A program made the translations under genes and the position numbers. A stretch of 64,000 nucleotides of DNA from Abelmoschus esculentus (lineage: Eukaryota > Streptophyta > Magnoliopsida > Malvales > Malvaceae): contig JAUCBN010000022.1 in the NCBI GenBank assembly GCA_035048815.1, forward strand, positions 17,092,501 to 17,156,500, in the 5' to 3' direction. Shown here piece after piece: positions 46,763 through 57,356 of this stretch. Numbering within the stretch: position 1 is the first letter of the stretch; every line of letters starts with the position of its first letter. The notes beneath the pieces are model-generated. The model worked only from the letters and a program-made list of their open reading frames with translations. It was not told the DNA's origin and did no database searches.

Positions 46763-49640
46763 GTAGAGGTTGATATTTGGGGTCTAGCACCCATTGCTTC
46801 TTCTGGATTCAAGTATTATGTTTCTTTTGTTGATATGTTTTCGAGAAATTGTTGGACATATTTGCTTAAGGATAAGAGTGAAACTTCTCTTGTATTTGAT
46901 GTATTTGTTGCTCTAGTGAAAAATCAGTTTTCATCTTCCATTAAGGCTATACAAACCGATGGTGGTGGTGAATTTCGAGCCCTTACTTCAAAGTTTCAAT
47001 TACTTGGCATTCAGTATCGCATCACATGCCCACATACCTCCCAACAAAATGGGGTTGTGGAACGAAAACATAGGCAGATCATTGAAACTGCACTGTGTCT
47101 TCTTGCCCAAGCATCGGTTCCATTGAGATATTGGTCTCATGCTGTTCTTAGTGCTACATACATCATTAGCAGGCTGCCCTCCAAGGCTCTTGCTCATATT
47201 TCTCCACATGAAAAGCTTACACAAAGACAACCAGATTATAGCTTCTTTCGTGTCTTTGGATGTGCTTATTATCCCTACCTCAGGCCCTACAATCGGCACA
47301 AGTTTGACTTTCTATCCAAGCAATGTGTGTTCTTGGGTTACTCACCACAACATCAAGGTTATAAGTGTCTAGATTTTGATGGTCGGATTTATGTTACGAG
47401 ACATGTAAAATTCGATGAAGGAGTTTTTCCTTTTGCCATATTAGAAGTTTCCTCTCAACAGAAACCTAAGGAGTTTCTTTCTGATCCGGTTCAACTTGTG
47501 TCACCTTCTACTACAACTGCCTCCGAGCCAGCTCCATCTCCTCTCACAACTGAGATAGGAGTTTCTCCACCTCCTGAAATTTCTCCTTCTTTCACTGACA
47601 CTCCTATTATGCCTGTTGACAATCCTGATTCCGATCCAGCAGACACCAACATTGTGCCTGACATAGTGGAACCACCAGTGGCTGATAATTCTTCTCATCC
47701 AGATCTTCAAGATGGCTTACATTTGCCACCCCTACCACATGTTTCGACTACTACCAACACTCATTCCATGACCACTTGCAGTAAACGAGGGATCTTTAAA
47801 CCCAAAACTTATCTTCTGGAAGGTAATGAGGATGTGCCAGCAACAATTGATGAAGACTTGGTCATTCCAAAATGGCGAGCTGCAGTGATGGATGAATATT
47901 CAGCTCTTCTAGCTAACGATACATGGAAATTGGTCGAAGCTCCTCTTGATCGCAAACTTATTGGCTGCAAGTGGTTATTTAAACTGAAAAGGAATGTTGA
48001 TGGCACCATCAATCGTTACAAGGCACGATTGGTGGCCAAGGGATATTCCCAGGTTGTTGGTCATGACTTTACTGACACCTTCAGTCCTGTGGTAAAATCT
48101 CTCACCATAAATGTTCTGTTATCTCTTGCTGTCAATGCGCAATGGAAGATACATCAAGTTGATGTAAATAACGCTTTCCTAAAGGGTGATCTTTGTGAAG
48201 ATGTGTACATGTGCCAACCACCATGCTTTGAACAAATTGGTAAGAATGGTAATCCAATGGTATGTAAGTTACTTAAAGCATTATATGGTTTACGTCAGGC
48301 ACCCAGAAGTTGGTTTCTTAAACTCAAAGAATTTCTTGAATCTTTACAATTTCAACATTCCTTAGCTGATGTGTCCTTGTTCAAGTACATTGCTGGATCA
48401 CAAGTTACTTACATTGTGGTATATGTCGATGATATTTTACTTATTGGGAACTCTGAAGATCATATCTCTGAAGTAAAACACAAGCTGCACTGTCAGTTCT
48501 CTCTCAAAGATCTTGGTACCATTGATTACTTTCTAGGGATGCAAGTTTTTTTGAGTGACACAGGCTTATTTCTTACTCAAAAGAAATATATTATTGAGCA
48601 ACTTGGTAGGACAAATATGATGAATGCCAAGCCAATTGACACACCTATGGTAGTGTTATCTAAATTAGGAAAAGTTGGTGGGGATCATTTTCCTGAAATG
48701 ACGCAGTTTTGTAGCATAGTTGGTGCTCTCCTCTATATTTGTCATACTCGCCCAGATATTTCCTATGCAGTAAGAAAACTTGCTCAGTACATGCAGTATC
48801 CTACAACACTACATTGGAGTGCTCTCAAACGCATCCTACGATACCTTAAAGGCACCATGGAATATGGCCTATGGTTTTCCACTAATCAAACTATCAAATC
48901 AATTGCTACCCTTACAACTTTTTTGGATGCTGATTGGGGGAGTGACGAGGATGATAAAAGGTCTATTTCAGGTTATTGTGTCTATTATGGCGATCATCTT
49001 TTGTCATGGAGTTTAAAGAAACAAAAATCCGTCTCACGATCCACTGCTGAGGCTGAGTATAGAAGCCTAGCCGATTGTACGTCTGAACTAGTGTGGATAC
49101 AAAATTTGCTCAGTGATATGGGAATTAGAACCTCTGATGCACCCAAAATCTGGTGTGATAATACCAACACAGTGGCCATGGCTGCCAACCCAGTAATGCA
49201 TGCCAAGACTAAGCATGTTGACTTAGATCTTCACTTTGTCCGAGAGAAAGTTATGAATCGAACGCTACAAGTGGGGTATGTTCCAGCACCTTGCCAAATA
49301 GCAGATGTATTTACTAAACCTCTATCGACTCAGCAATTTAAAACATTCATGAGCAAGCTTAATGTTGTCACTCTCGATGCCATAAAAGAACAAAAGGAAC
49401 GAAAAAAACGGGGTGAATGTTAGGAAACCATGAAATTGATGTAACCAATTTCAGTACCTGATTAACATCCTCAAATTCAGTACTTTCAGCACCTGATTAA
49501 CGTCCTCAAATTTAGCACCTTCAGCTAAGGCCAACAAGAATTTTATTGTATATAAATATGAATGTTTATTAAGCTAAAAATATACAAAAGCTTTATATCA
49601 ATCATCTTTATCTTTACACTACGATTGATAAAATTCAACA
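46763..49640 (+). mobile_element. 5'-truncated Ty1-copia element with complete 3' LTR
   Basis: The left edge falls within the integrase coding region; the 5' LTR, gag and protease are missing. The right end is a 223-bp LTR (49418-49640, TGTTAGG to ATTCAACA) preceded by a purine run. With only one LTR no age can be read from LTR divergence, but the open pol frame argues for a fairly recent origin. No target duplication could be matched because the left end is not native. Confidence 0.85.
46766..49423 (+). CDS. Copia pol: integrase, reverse transcriptase, RNase H (partial, open)
   Basis: Frame open from the element edge (VDIWG) to TAG at 49421-49423, about 885 codons; the first ATG is at 46835. 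Integrase: IQTDGGGEF, TCPHTSQQNGVVERKHR, then CVFLGYSPQHQGYKCLD. A Pro/Ser-rich linker follows. Reverse transcriptase begins WRAAVMDEY, with KWLFKLKRNVDGTINRYKAR, QVDVNNAFLKGDL and the catalytic YVDDILLIG. RNase H has DADWGSDEDDKRSISGY, STAEAEYRSLA, HAKTKHVDLDLHFVRE and VFTKPLS. No internal stop or frameshift is seen. The last codons lie inside the 3' LTR. Lacking gag, protease and 5' LTR it cannot move by itself. Confidence 0.9.
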   Translation, partial: EVDIWGLAPIASSGFKYYVSFVDMFSRNCWTYLLKDKSETSLVFDVFVALVKNQFSSSIKAIQTDGGGEFRALTSKFQLLGIQYRITCPHTSQQNGVVERKHRQIIETALCLLAQASVPLRYWSHAVLSATYIISRLPSKALAHISPHEKLTQRQPDYSFFRVFGCAYYPYLRPYNRHKFDFLSKQCVFLGYSPQHQGYKCLDFDGRIYVTRHVKFDEGVFPFAILEVSSQQKPKEFLSDPVQLVSPSTTTASEPAPSPLTTEIGVSPPPEISPSFTDTPIMPVDNPDSDPADTNIVPDIVEPPVADNSSHPDLQDGLHLPPLPHVSTTTNTHSMTTCSKRGIFKPKTYLLEGNEDVPATIDEDLVIPKWRAAVMDEYSALLANDTWKLVEAPLDRKLIGCKWLFKLKRNVDGTINRYKARLVAKGYSQVVGHDFTDTFSPVVKSLTINVLLSLAVNAQWKIHQVDVNNAFLKGDLCEDVYMCQPPCFEQIGKNGNPMVCKLLKALYGLRQAPRSWFLKLKEFLESLQFQHSLADVSLFKYIAGSQVTYIVVYVDDILLIGNSEDHISEVKHKLHCQFSLKDLGTIDYFLGMQVFLSDTGLFLTQKKYIIEQLGRTNMMNAKPIDTPMVVLSKLGKVGGDHFPEMTQFCSIVGALLYICHTRPDISYAVRKLAQYMQYPTTLHWSALKRILRYLKGTMEYGLWFSTNQTIKSIATLTTFLDADWGSDEDDKRSISGYCVYYGDHLLSWSLKKQKSVSRSTAEAEYRSLADCTSELVWIQNLLSDMGIRTSDAPKIWCDNTNTVAMAANPVMHAKTKHVDLDLHFVREKVMNRTLQVGYVPAPCQIADVFTKPLSTQQFKTFMSKLNVVTLDAIKEQKERKKRGEC

Positions 49641-50220
49641 CTTTCAAGCAGGATATTTCACTTCTTCAAATGAAGAAAAATTTGCAACGTTAAATAATAC
49701 AACCTCGATACTTCGGAGACAATTACTTTAAAAGAACACCTCAAAAACTCATAACCTCAAATATCTCAATACTTTAAAATAACAAATTTTTGTATTTTCA
49801 AAGTAGAAAACCTCACAACCTCGTAATCTCAAATACATACTACTTCAAAAGCAAAATATTACTTCAAATAAGAACATTTCACAGCCTCAAAGAAGAGAAC
49901 CTCAATATTTCATAGTTGAAAGTTTCAACTACTCAGAAAAATGAAAATCTTAATATTTTGATGCCTTGGAGACAAATAATGATGCATGACTTAATATATG
50001 TTTTAGCATCCTGAGTACAAATAATGCATAAATGTTTTCTTCTTCCACTTTGCTGAATCTTCTTCTTTTAACAAAACTGTTCACTTCCATTGGTCAAAAC
50101 GGAGTTATTTGAATTTGGACCTATGTATCGCCTTCAATTGAATTGGATTCAAAAGTTAAATTGTGATAGGACTCGATGAGAATTCTTCTATCTCGAAGCT
50201 TGGGTAAACACTTGCGTAGC
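49641..50220. repeat. Irregular ACCTC...TTCAAA array, right part, and flank
   Basis: Continues the array found left of the copia insertion (AACCTCGATACTTCGG, CACCTCAAAAACTC, GAACCTCAATATTTC) to about 49960, then non-coding sequence. Confidence 0.55.
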
Positions 50221-53200
50221 GACCCTTTAAAAGTACAATTAAAAATAAATTTAAAATTTTAAAAGTCCGAAAAGTTTTGGAAATTAGGGAAAAATGAAAT
50301 TAGAAATTTAGGGATTAGTAAGAAAAAGGAAATTAGGTTTTAAAAAGGAAAATTAAAAATTAAAAAATTAGGAATTCGAGAATTAGAATTTGAAAAATTG
50401 AGATTTTTAAAAAAGTTGAAATTAGGATTAAAAGTTTAGATACAAGATGAAATTAAATAAAAAATGTGAAAAGATTAAAAAACAAAAGAGTCACTATATT
50501 AGAAAATAATTTTAAAAGTGGTTTTAAAAATATTTAGAAAACAACTTGAAAACAAATAAAGTCATCACCGGTTATTTTGGTAGATCGAAAATCGTAAATT
50601 TAGAGATCCGAATGAAATCGGGTTCAAGAGTTGGTTATGATTAAAACGGTGTTAGCGTTTAAAATTGTCCTAAAATTGTCACCTTTATAAAATTATTGCT
50701 TAATGAAATTTGAAATTTCCGAATTAAAGTGACATTAAATTAATATTTATTTAAAAATTCGAATATATTTTAAATATTTCGATATTCGAAGATAAACACA
50801 CAATTCTACCACTACGTTTGGTACCGATCCCATTACGACCAAATACCGAGATATCACATTAAAAGTTAATTAGTGTTTAAATGTAACCTTAAATAATATT
50901 AATCAATGATAAAAAATATGCATAAAGTGGATAAAATATCAAAACATATAATATAACATGAAGCATATAATAAATAAATGAATATGAAATAAAATAAACA
51001 AAGTGAAAGTCAAAAATAAAAAGAAACACAGACTAAATTAAATAAAAATAGAAAATGAAAAACCAAAATAAGGAAAATAAATACTGGAAAGGACTTAAAT
51101 GAAAGAGATCAAAACTTTCAAACAAAATTAAAAGGTTAATTTCACTAATTAGTGGCTGAAATAAAAGGAAGATGAAATATTAAGGCTAAATTAAAAGGAA
51201 AAGAATCTGATCTAAATAAAAGTGACTAAAATAAAACCGAGATAAAATTTAAAAACCAAAACAAAGGTCTATCTTTAAAATCGGTACTAAAATAAAAGAG
51301 AATCAAAATTGCAAAGTCAATTCGGAGTAAAATTAGGACTATATTGTAAAGCCCAAAGCCTTCTGAGGCAAAATTAAAAGAGAAAATTTGTTTATTATAT
51401 CTGGTGATCAAAATGAAAGATTTAAAATTATTCAGGAGACCGCGGGAAGGATTTAATGGACACGAAGGGGTTCAAAACATAATAAAATCGTTTTTAAAAT
51501 TCAGGCCTAGGTATAAAAGTCAATTAAAACAATAGATCCCCTTTACTTCATTTGTTGAAACTGAACGTAAAGAGAAATAAAAGATTCTTTCTCTTATTCA
51601 TATCCAACCAAGTAAAGAAGAACACCTTAAATGTGTTCATCTTTTTTTCAGAAAAAATCAGATAACCACCACATGAACTCTAAAAATTGTCGCCTCAGCC
51701 GCTGGCATGGCAAAACCAAAGATTATTTTATTTGTTTTCGAAAAAATACCCCCGATCCATAAATCGACTCAAAAATGAAAATAAAAAAATAAATTCCCTT
51801 TTTGACTTATTTGTCTCTTCTTTTCTCTTATTTGGCTTACCACTGAAGGCACGAAGTCATCGGGTTTATTTTCATACGAGAAGATCCAAGGAAAAAAGGT
51901 AAAAACAACCCCCAACAATGGTAAAAGCAAAACTCCTAATTTTCGATTCGATCTATGCGATAGATGAAAACCGGAGAAGATATACCTCTGAAAAGTTGCT
52001 TCTTTTTATATCGACGATGGAGGGAATAAAAAGGTCCCCATTACACTATTTCTCTCGGTTTTAAATAACCGGTTACAAGGAGTAAGACAAAAGTTCCTAA
52101 TTTGCTATTGGTGTTGTGCTCATTTTGATTCGATTCGTCTGTGACCTTTGATTTCTCAGTTGAAATGCTCTTATTTGGTTGAAATTCTTGTCGACTTTGT
52201 CTCTGAAAATTGGTTGTAATTGCTTATTTTTTGGTTATAATTCTTGTATGAATTACGATATTTTCTTGTTTGTTTGCATATGGAAATTGTATGAGAGCTG
52301 TCGGAGGGTCACCAGAGAAATGTCGACCTGCGCGTGACTTGCGTGTAGGGTAGTCGAACCGTAAGTGCATGAGCGCGTCAGAAATCTGAAAGCTTCCTCC
52401 TTGTAATCTCGGCTGTTGGATCTTGCATCAGATCCAACAACTCTCCTTTGGTTGTGCGAAAACATAGGCGTATTAGGGTTTCAGTTGTAATTAGCTGGGT
52501 TTAGGGCTAAAACTGGGGTAAGCAGATTTGGGCTCAAAGAAATAGGCTTCGAAAATAATTTTTTTTGGTTTTTAATTATAAATGGACTGAAAATAAAGCA
52601 ATAAAATGGGTTATTTATTTGTTTATTGGATTTTAAATATTTTTTGGGTTTTTATTCATTTAAAATCTGTTATATAATAAAATATAATAATAATAATAAA
52701 TAAAATAATATAAAATTAATAAAATAACCGAAAATTAAAATTAAAATTATTATATTATATTTTTGTATTTTTAAAGTATGATAATAAAAAAAATAATAGT
52801 ATTCATAATATTTTTTTGGATTTTGATTTAAAATATAAGTATATATATATATAAAAGAAATTGAAAAAGGAATAAAAAATAAAAATTATAATTAGTAATA
52901 TGAAAACAAGTATAATAAAATTTATTTATATACATTTTTATGCCCATAATAAAAACTTCCACATATAAATAAAAATTTTGGATTTTGTTTATAATAATTA
53001 AATCTAAACCCTTAATTTGATAATAAATAAATATGAAAATTAAATAAATAGAACTTGACCCAATCCTTAGTTTAGAATTCTGAAATGTTGTCTTGTATTT
53101 AAGAATTTGCTATTAATCTTGTCTTGGACACTGGTGGGCTCTATCAAAACATCTCTGAATGATTGCTAGCATGTCCCAACAAAAATTTTAGCCCCAAAAT

Positions 53201-54057
53201 TTTGTTTCTCAAAACTTTAACCTCTTTAAGTTGTTTTCATTTAACAACCTCAAAAGGGAAGATGACATAATTTGGAGACGTCCTCCTATCATAAAATGCC
53301 TCACTCATTTCGGGCTAAATCAAAGATGATTAATTTACATCAGTAGTCTTACATTTTGAAAAAAAATTTTGAATAAAAAAATTTTCCAAAAAAATGAGTT
53401 ATTGATGGTTAATTTTATTCAAATTGCTTGGTTCATCCTGATGATTACTTTACTTACTCAATCCGCTTAAAAACTTGATCCATTTGAAGATCACTTGGAC
53501 GGAAAGCGGGAGAAGTAGTGGTCTTACTTTTCGTACTTTCTAACCAAAGAAGACTGAAAAACAAAATGTACCTTATCGTTGTTTCAACATCGATTAATCT
53601 TTGTGTCATACTCGAAGACACCACAAAAATTAGACATCCATCCACAATCATTGATGTATTAGGATGTCCACATGCGCGTGGAGAGTTCAAGCGCCAGCGC
53701 ATGGGCACGATGAGGATCCAAAAAATTCTTTCAATTTTGATCTGTATTGTTGATCAACCTCTTGATTTAATGGCTGGAAATTAATTGCGCATGGAAAATA
53801 AAGGGGACTATGGTTTTTGATTATCAAATCTGGGCAGATATGGACTTAGGGATTAATTTTGGGACTCGAAATGGCCTTGTAATTTTGAAATGACTTAATC
53901 AAATCTTTTAAGTAATATTTCGCGAACATTTTAAAATCGAGGTGGAAAAATATCTTATTTTTAAATTTTGAAAAATCGAGTTTTATTGTTTTCAATTATT
54001 AATTTAAAAATTAGAGTTCTATTAAAATAAGTATTATTTTTAATTTTAAAATGATTT
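50221..54057. mobile_element. Degenerate gypsy block 2
   Basis: 50560-50620 is a decayed version of the inverted primer-site region at 54058-54100 (shared order: GTC-TCACC-GG, then TTTTGGTAG-TCG). 50900-53400 is collinear with block 1 (ACTAAAATAAAACC words; TATA-like GGTATAAAAGTC near 51509; GC-richer patch near 52320 with GCGCGTGACTTGCG; AATAAT-rich tail). No intact protein domain is seen. Orientation of the parent element is unclear. Confidence 0.45.
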
Positions 54058-54070
54058 GGAGTCGCCACCA
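54058..54070 (-). other. Inverted primer-binding site
   Basis: GGAGTCGCCACCA is the exact reverse complement of the site at 43790-43802. Beyond it, CGGTTACGCGTAAGGACGAC matches the inverse of the gypsy LTR end region near 43650. Confidence 0.6.
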
Positions 54071-54720
54071 GGCAGTTTGGTAGGTCGGTCACCATAAAAC
54101 AAACTAGAGATTCATTTTTAAAACATTTGATTTTAGAGTCGGTTACGCGTAAGGACGACCCTTACAAGCGCCTGAAATCGATAACTTATTAATTAAACGT
54201 GTCATTTTGGCATTTCAAATAATAATATTAATTTAATTCATCATTGTCAAATTAATATCGTTCCAATAAATATATCTTTTTGGATAAGAAAATGTATTTC
54301 TTGTAAATACGAGCTTGAATAAGATGTCCAGTTGCGTTAAAAAATCTTATCTCGAATTTTGAAAACAATATAATTTCTGCTCCAGAAGGTTTAAATGCAT
54401 GATATGTTATTATCTGGTCAATTTTAAGTTCTACCCTATTAGGTTTCATTAATTAAATAATTAAGGTCCTATTAGATTATTAATTTTCTAAGTGTATTAT
54501 GGTAACACCAAACAATTGGTCACTACCATCTAGACACTTAGAGAAATGAATAATATTACTATTTATTTTCTAGTATTTACTTGATTAATTTTATTTTTAT
54601 ATTAACCTTATATTATTTATCATTTTCTAAATAGAAATGGTGTATCAAATGTGATACCAAAGTACACCCTTGGTCAACATCTCAGTACGTTGAGATACCG
54701 ACCAACTTAGTGTATCCAAG
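54071..54720 (-). mobile_element. TAT-like gypsy LTR fragment, minus orientation
   Basis: The minus-strand LTR end adjoins the primer site at 54058-54070. AT-rich further right. Interrupted at 54721 by the solo LTR; its continuation beyond 56175 was not established. Confidence 0.4.
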
Positions 54721-56170
54721 TGTTAGAGTATGCCCAAAGACCAGTCATATGATGATTGTAAGGATACTTTTATTTACCAATTTTATTGAATAAAGGCATT
54801 GCTATTGTTATTTTCAGATATATGTGTCAATGTATAACATAAACTGAGAAACAATAAAGTCCATATAATAACATATGTATTATTATTAAAAGATCCTTAG
54901 TCAAGTATTATTATGGGTTTGGACAATAATAATACGCTTAAGACTAACATGTGATTAATTGATGATAATGAGTTATCATTGACATAGAGATGTTAGAATT
55001 AATACATGAATATATTAGTAGAGAATAATATATTGCATTAACTCACTATAAGCATATATCTTGGATTATTATGTGACGGTCACGATATTACTCATAGTGA
55101 TAACTATATGTATGATCCTTAGACTTGAGATTATTATTATCTCAACATATATTATTTTATTTTTTGATGCAGCTAAACGTGTCTCGTAATTAGTTACACT
55201 ATAAAAACTGACATTGGACATATTACAATGTATGTAGTGAGATGTGAATGATCAAGATAGGATTTGTCCTTCCTACAGAATAGGAAAATATATCAAAGAC
55301 CACTTGATTGAGTGAGACTAAAAATGTATGGCCATGCTTGAATATGTTGATATGAGATATCACAAATTATTCATTAAAAGTAGTCCACTCTAGATATCAA
55401 GAAACATTAAAATAGGTTATACAAGTGTAATTATTCCAAGACTTGTGCCTATTAAAGATATAAAAGGACAAAAGGATTTAATACATTAAGATAGTTGGTC
55501 ACAGACATGATAAATCGAATCATGATCTCTTATAACTTAGATGAAAATGATATATTGTTAGATGTCACTCATTGTTTATAATATTAGAATTGTTCTAATA
55601 TTATTACTAACGTTACAATGAGCTAACAAGGTCACACCCAATGGTTGAAAAGGAGCAAAAATATATATAAGTATAAGTAGATTATATTTAATTCCGAATT
55701 TTAAATAAAAGATATAATTAAAGTAATTATATCCTTTTAAATTCGAATTAAATATAGATTCCAAAATTTAAGAAAATAATTAAAGTAATTATTTCTTATA
55801 AACAAATTCGGAATCAAACTCTTATACCTAGGGTTACACCTATATAAAGGATCTTTGGTCTAGCAGCCACAATAGATAATTCTAAATTCCCAAACCTTAG
55901 AATCACGAAAAATAGTTTTTCGAGATTTTGCTCTATCAACCAGGTGAACTGAGTAGAGGCCGAGACGATATTCGTTGAGGCTAAATATTCGAATTATCGA
56001 ACGATCGTGATTGTCGCAAATCCAATTGTTGTTTTTGCTGCTTATCAAGGAACCCAATGTAAGTCATCATATCTCTTCCTCCCGATTTCGGATTAAATGT
56101 ACATGGATCACTAGAAAGACCATCGTAATTTTGTTCTGCTGCGCCATGGGGTGTGCTGGCGGTCCCAACA
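54721..56170 (+). mobile_element. Solo LTR, copia-like, with perfect target duplication
   Basis: 1450 bp, from TGTTAGAGTATGCCC to GCGGTCCCAACA, flanked on both sides by CCAAG (54716-54720 and 56171-56175). A TATA-like TATATAAAGG near 55843 gives plus orientation. No internal sequence remains. This is the usual outcome of recombination between two LTRs of one element. Confidence 0.85.
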
Positions 56171-57356
56171 CCAAGGTATATAATTAAATACACCATTCAC
56201 TTACTATAATTCTCTTCCTATTGAATCAATTAATTAATTAGATTGACTAGTTCTAAAAGGCTCTAATTTAATTAACTAAGTATGAATTAGGTATTCTCCT
56301 AAATAAATATACTATATGGTTTTAAAAATAGTATTCAAATAAGCATACATATAATTTAATTAAATAAACAAAGCATTAATTAAAAGGCAAGGGACAAAAT
56401 TGAATTTTATTTAAGGCATAAGGCTCAATTACAAGTGCTAAAGGGCTAAAATATTCTAACTATAAATTCTAATACCAAAAATATTCTAACTACAAATTCT
56501 AATACTTAAAATATTCTAATTATAAATTTTAATGCCTAAAAAAAATAAATAAACTTAATAAGAAAAAAAATTAATGACTTACCAAAGCTTGGCATTTTAG
56601 AACCAAGCATAATTCTCTTTGATTTGCTCCATGTCTCCCATCATTCTTCTTCTTCTTCTTTCTAAGTAGACATCTCACCTTTTTATAGACATTTGGGGAG
56701 GGGAAGGCGAGGTTTCCTACCAATGTGTGATTTGTTTTCTATACTAAAATGAATGCTTATATTTAATGAATATTTTCTACCAATGTGTGATTTGTTCCTA
56801 CACTAAAATAAATGATTTTCTAAACTAATTAAATTTATCAACTATTTATTATGGTCTTATTATACGTATTAATACCCGTACAAAATACGAGTATGACATC
56901 ATTCAAATAAAATCCTAAAGATAATTTTCAATTTTTGAATTTTAAATTGCATCCGACTTGTTAGTTGTTGTTGATGTCACCTTCTAGAAACCGTTGACAT
57001 CACCTTCTAGAAGTTATTACTTGAAAGTCACGTCAGACTTTCATGCCCATATTCATGCCTATTAATTCAATCATAATTTTATAAAATAAAAAATTACACG
57101 ATTTCATCAGTTTTAGTAACATTTCTTGATTCTACTGTCTTTCATTGGAAATGAATAAAAGGGATCAAATTAACAACTTAAAACAACTAATCAAGGAGTA
57201 ATTATCATTAAAATTGATTTAAGCACTAATCATAAGCTAATTTTCATGGTTTTCTTTTTCTTCTTTTTTAATATTGCGGAATGTATAGATTAAATTGAAC
57301 ATGAGGTGAACTTTTAAGTTCAATTTCAGAAGCCTAATGAACTTAAAGACTAGTGG
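56171..57356. other. Non-coding DNA with short tandem repeats
   Basis: No gene seen. 56448-56538 holds three copies of a 30-bp unit (AATATTCTAACTATAAATTC). The phrase CTACCAATGTGTGATTTGTT occurs twice, near 56719 and 56779. GTTGATGTCACCTTCTAGAA and GTTGACATCACCTTCTAGAA lie close together near 56970 and 56993. Confidence 0.6.
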
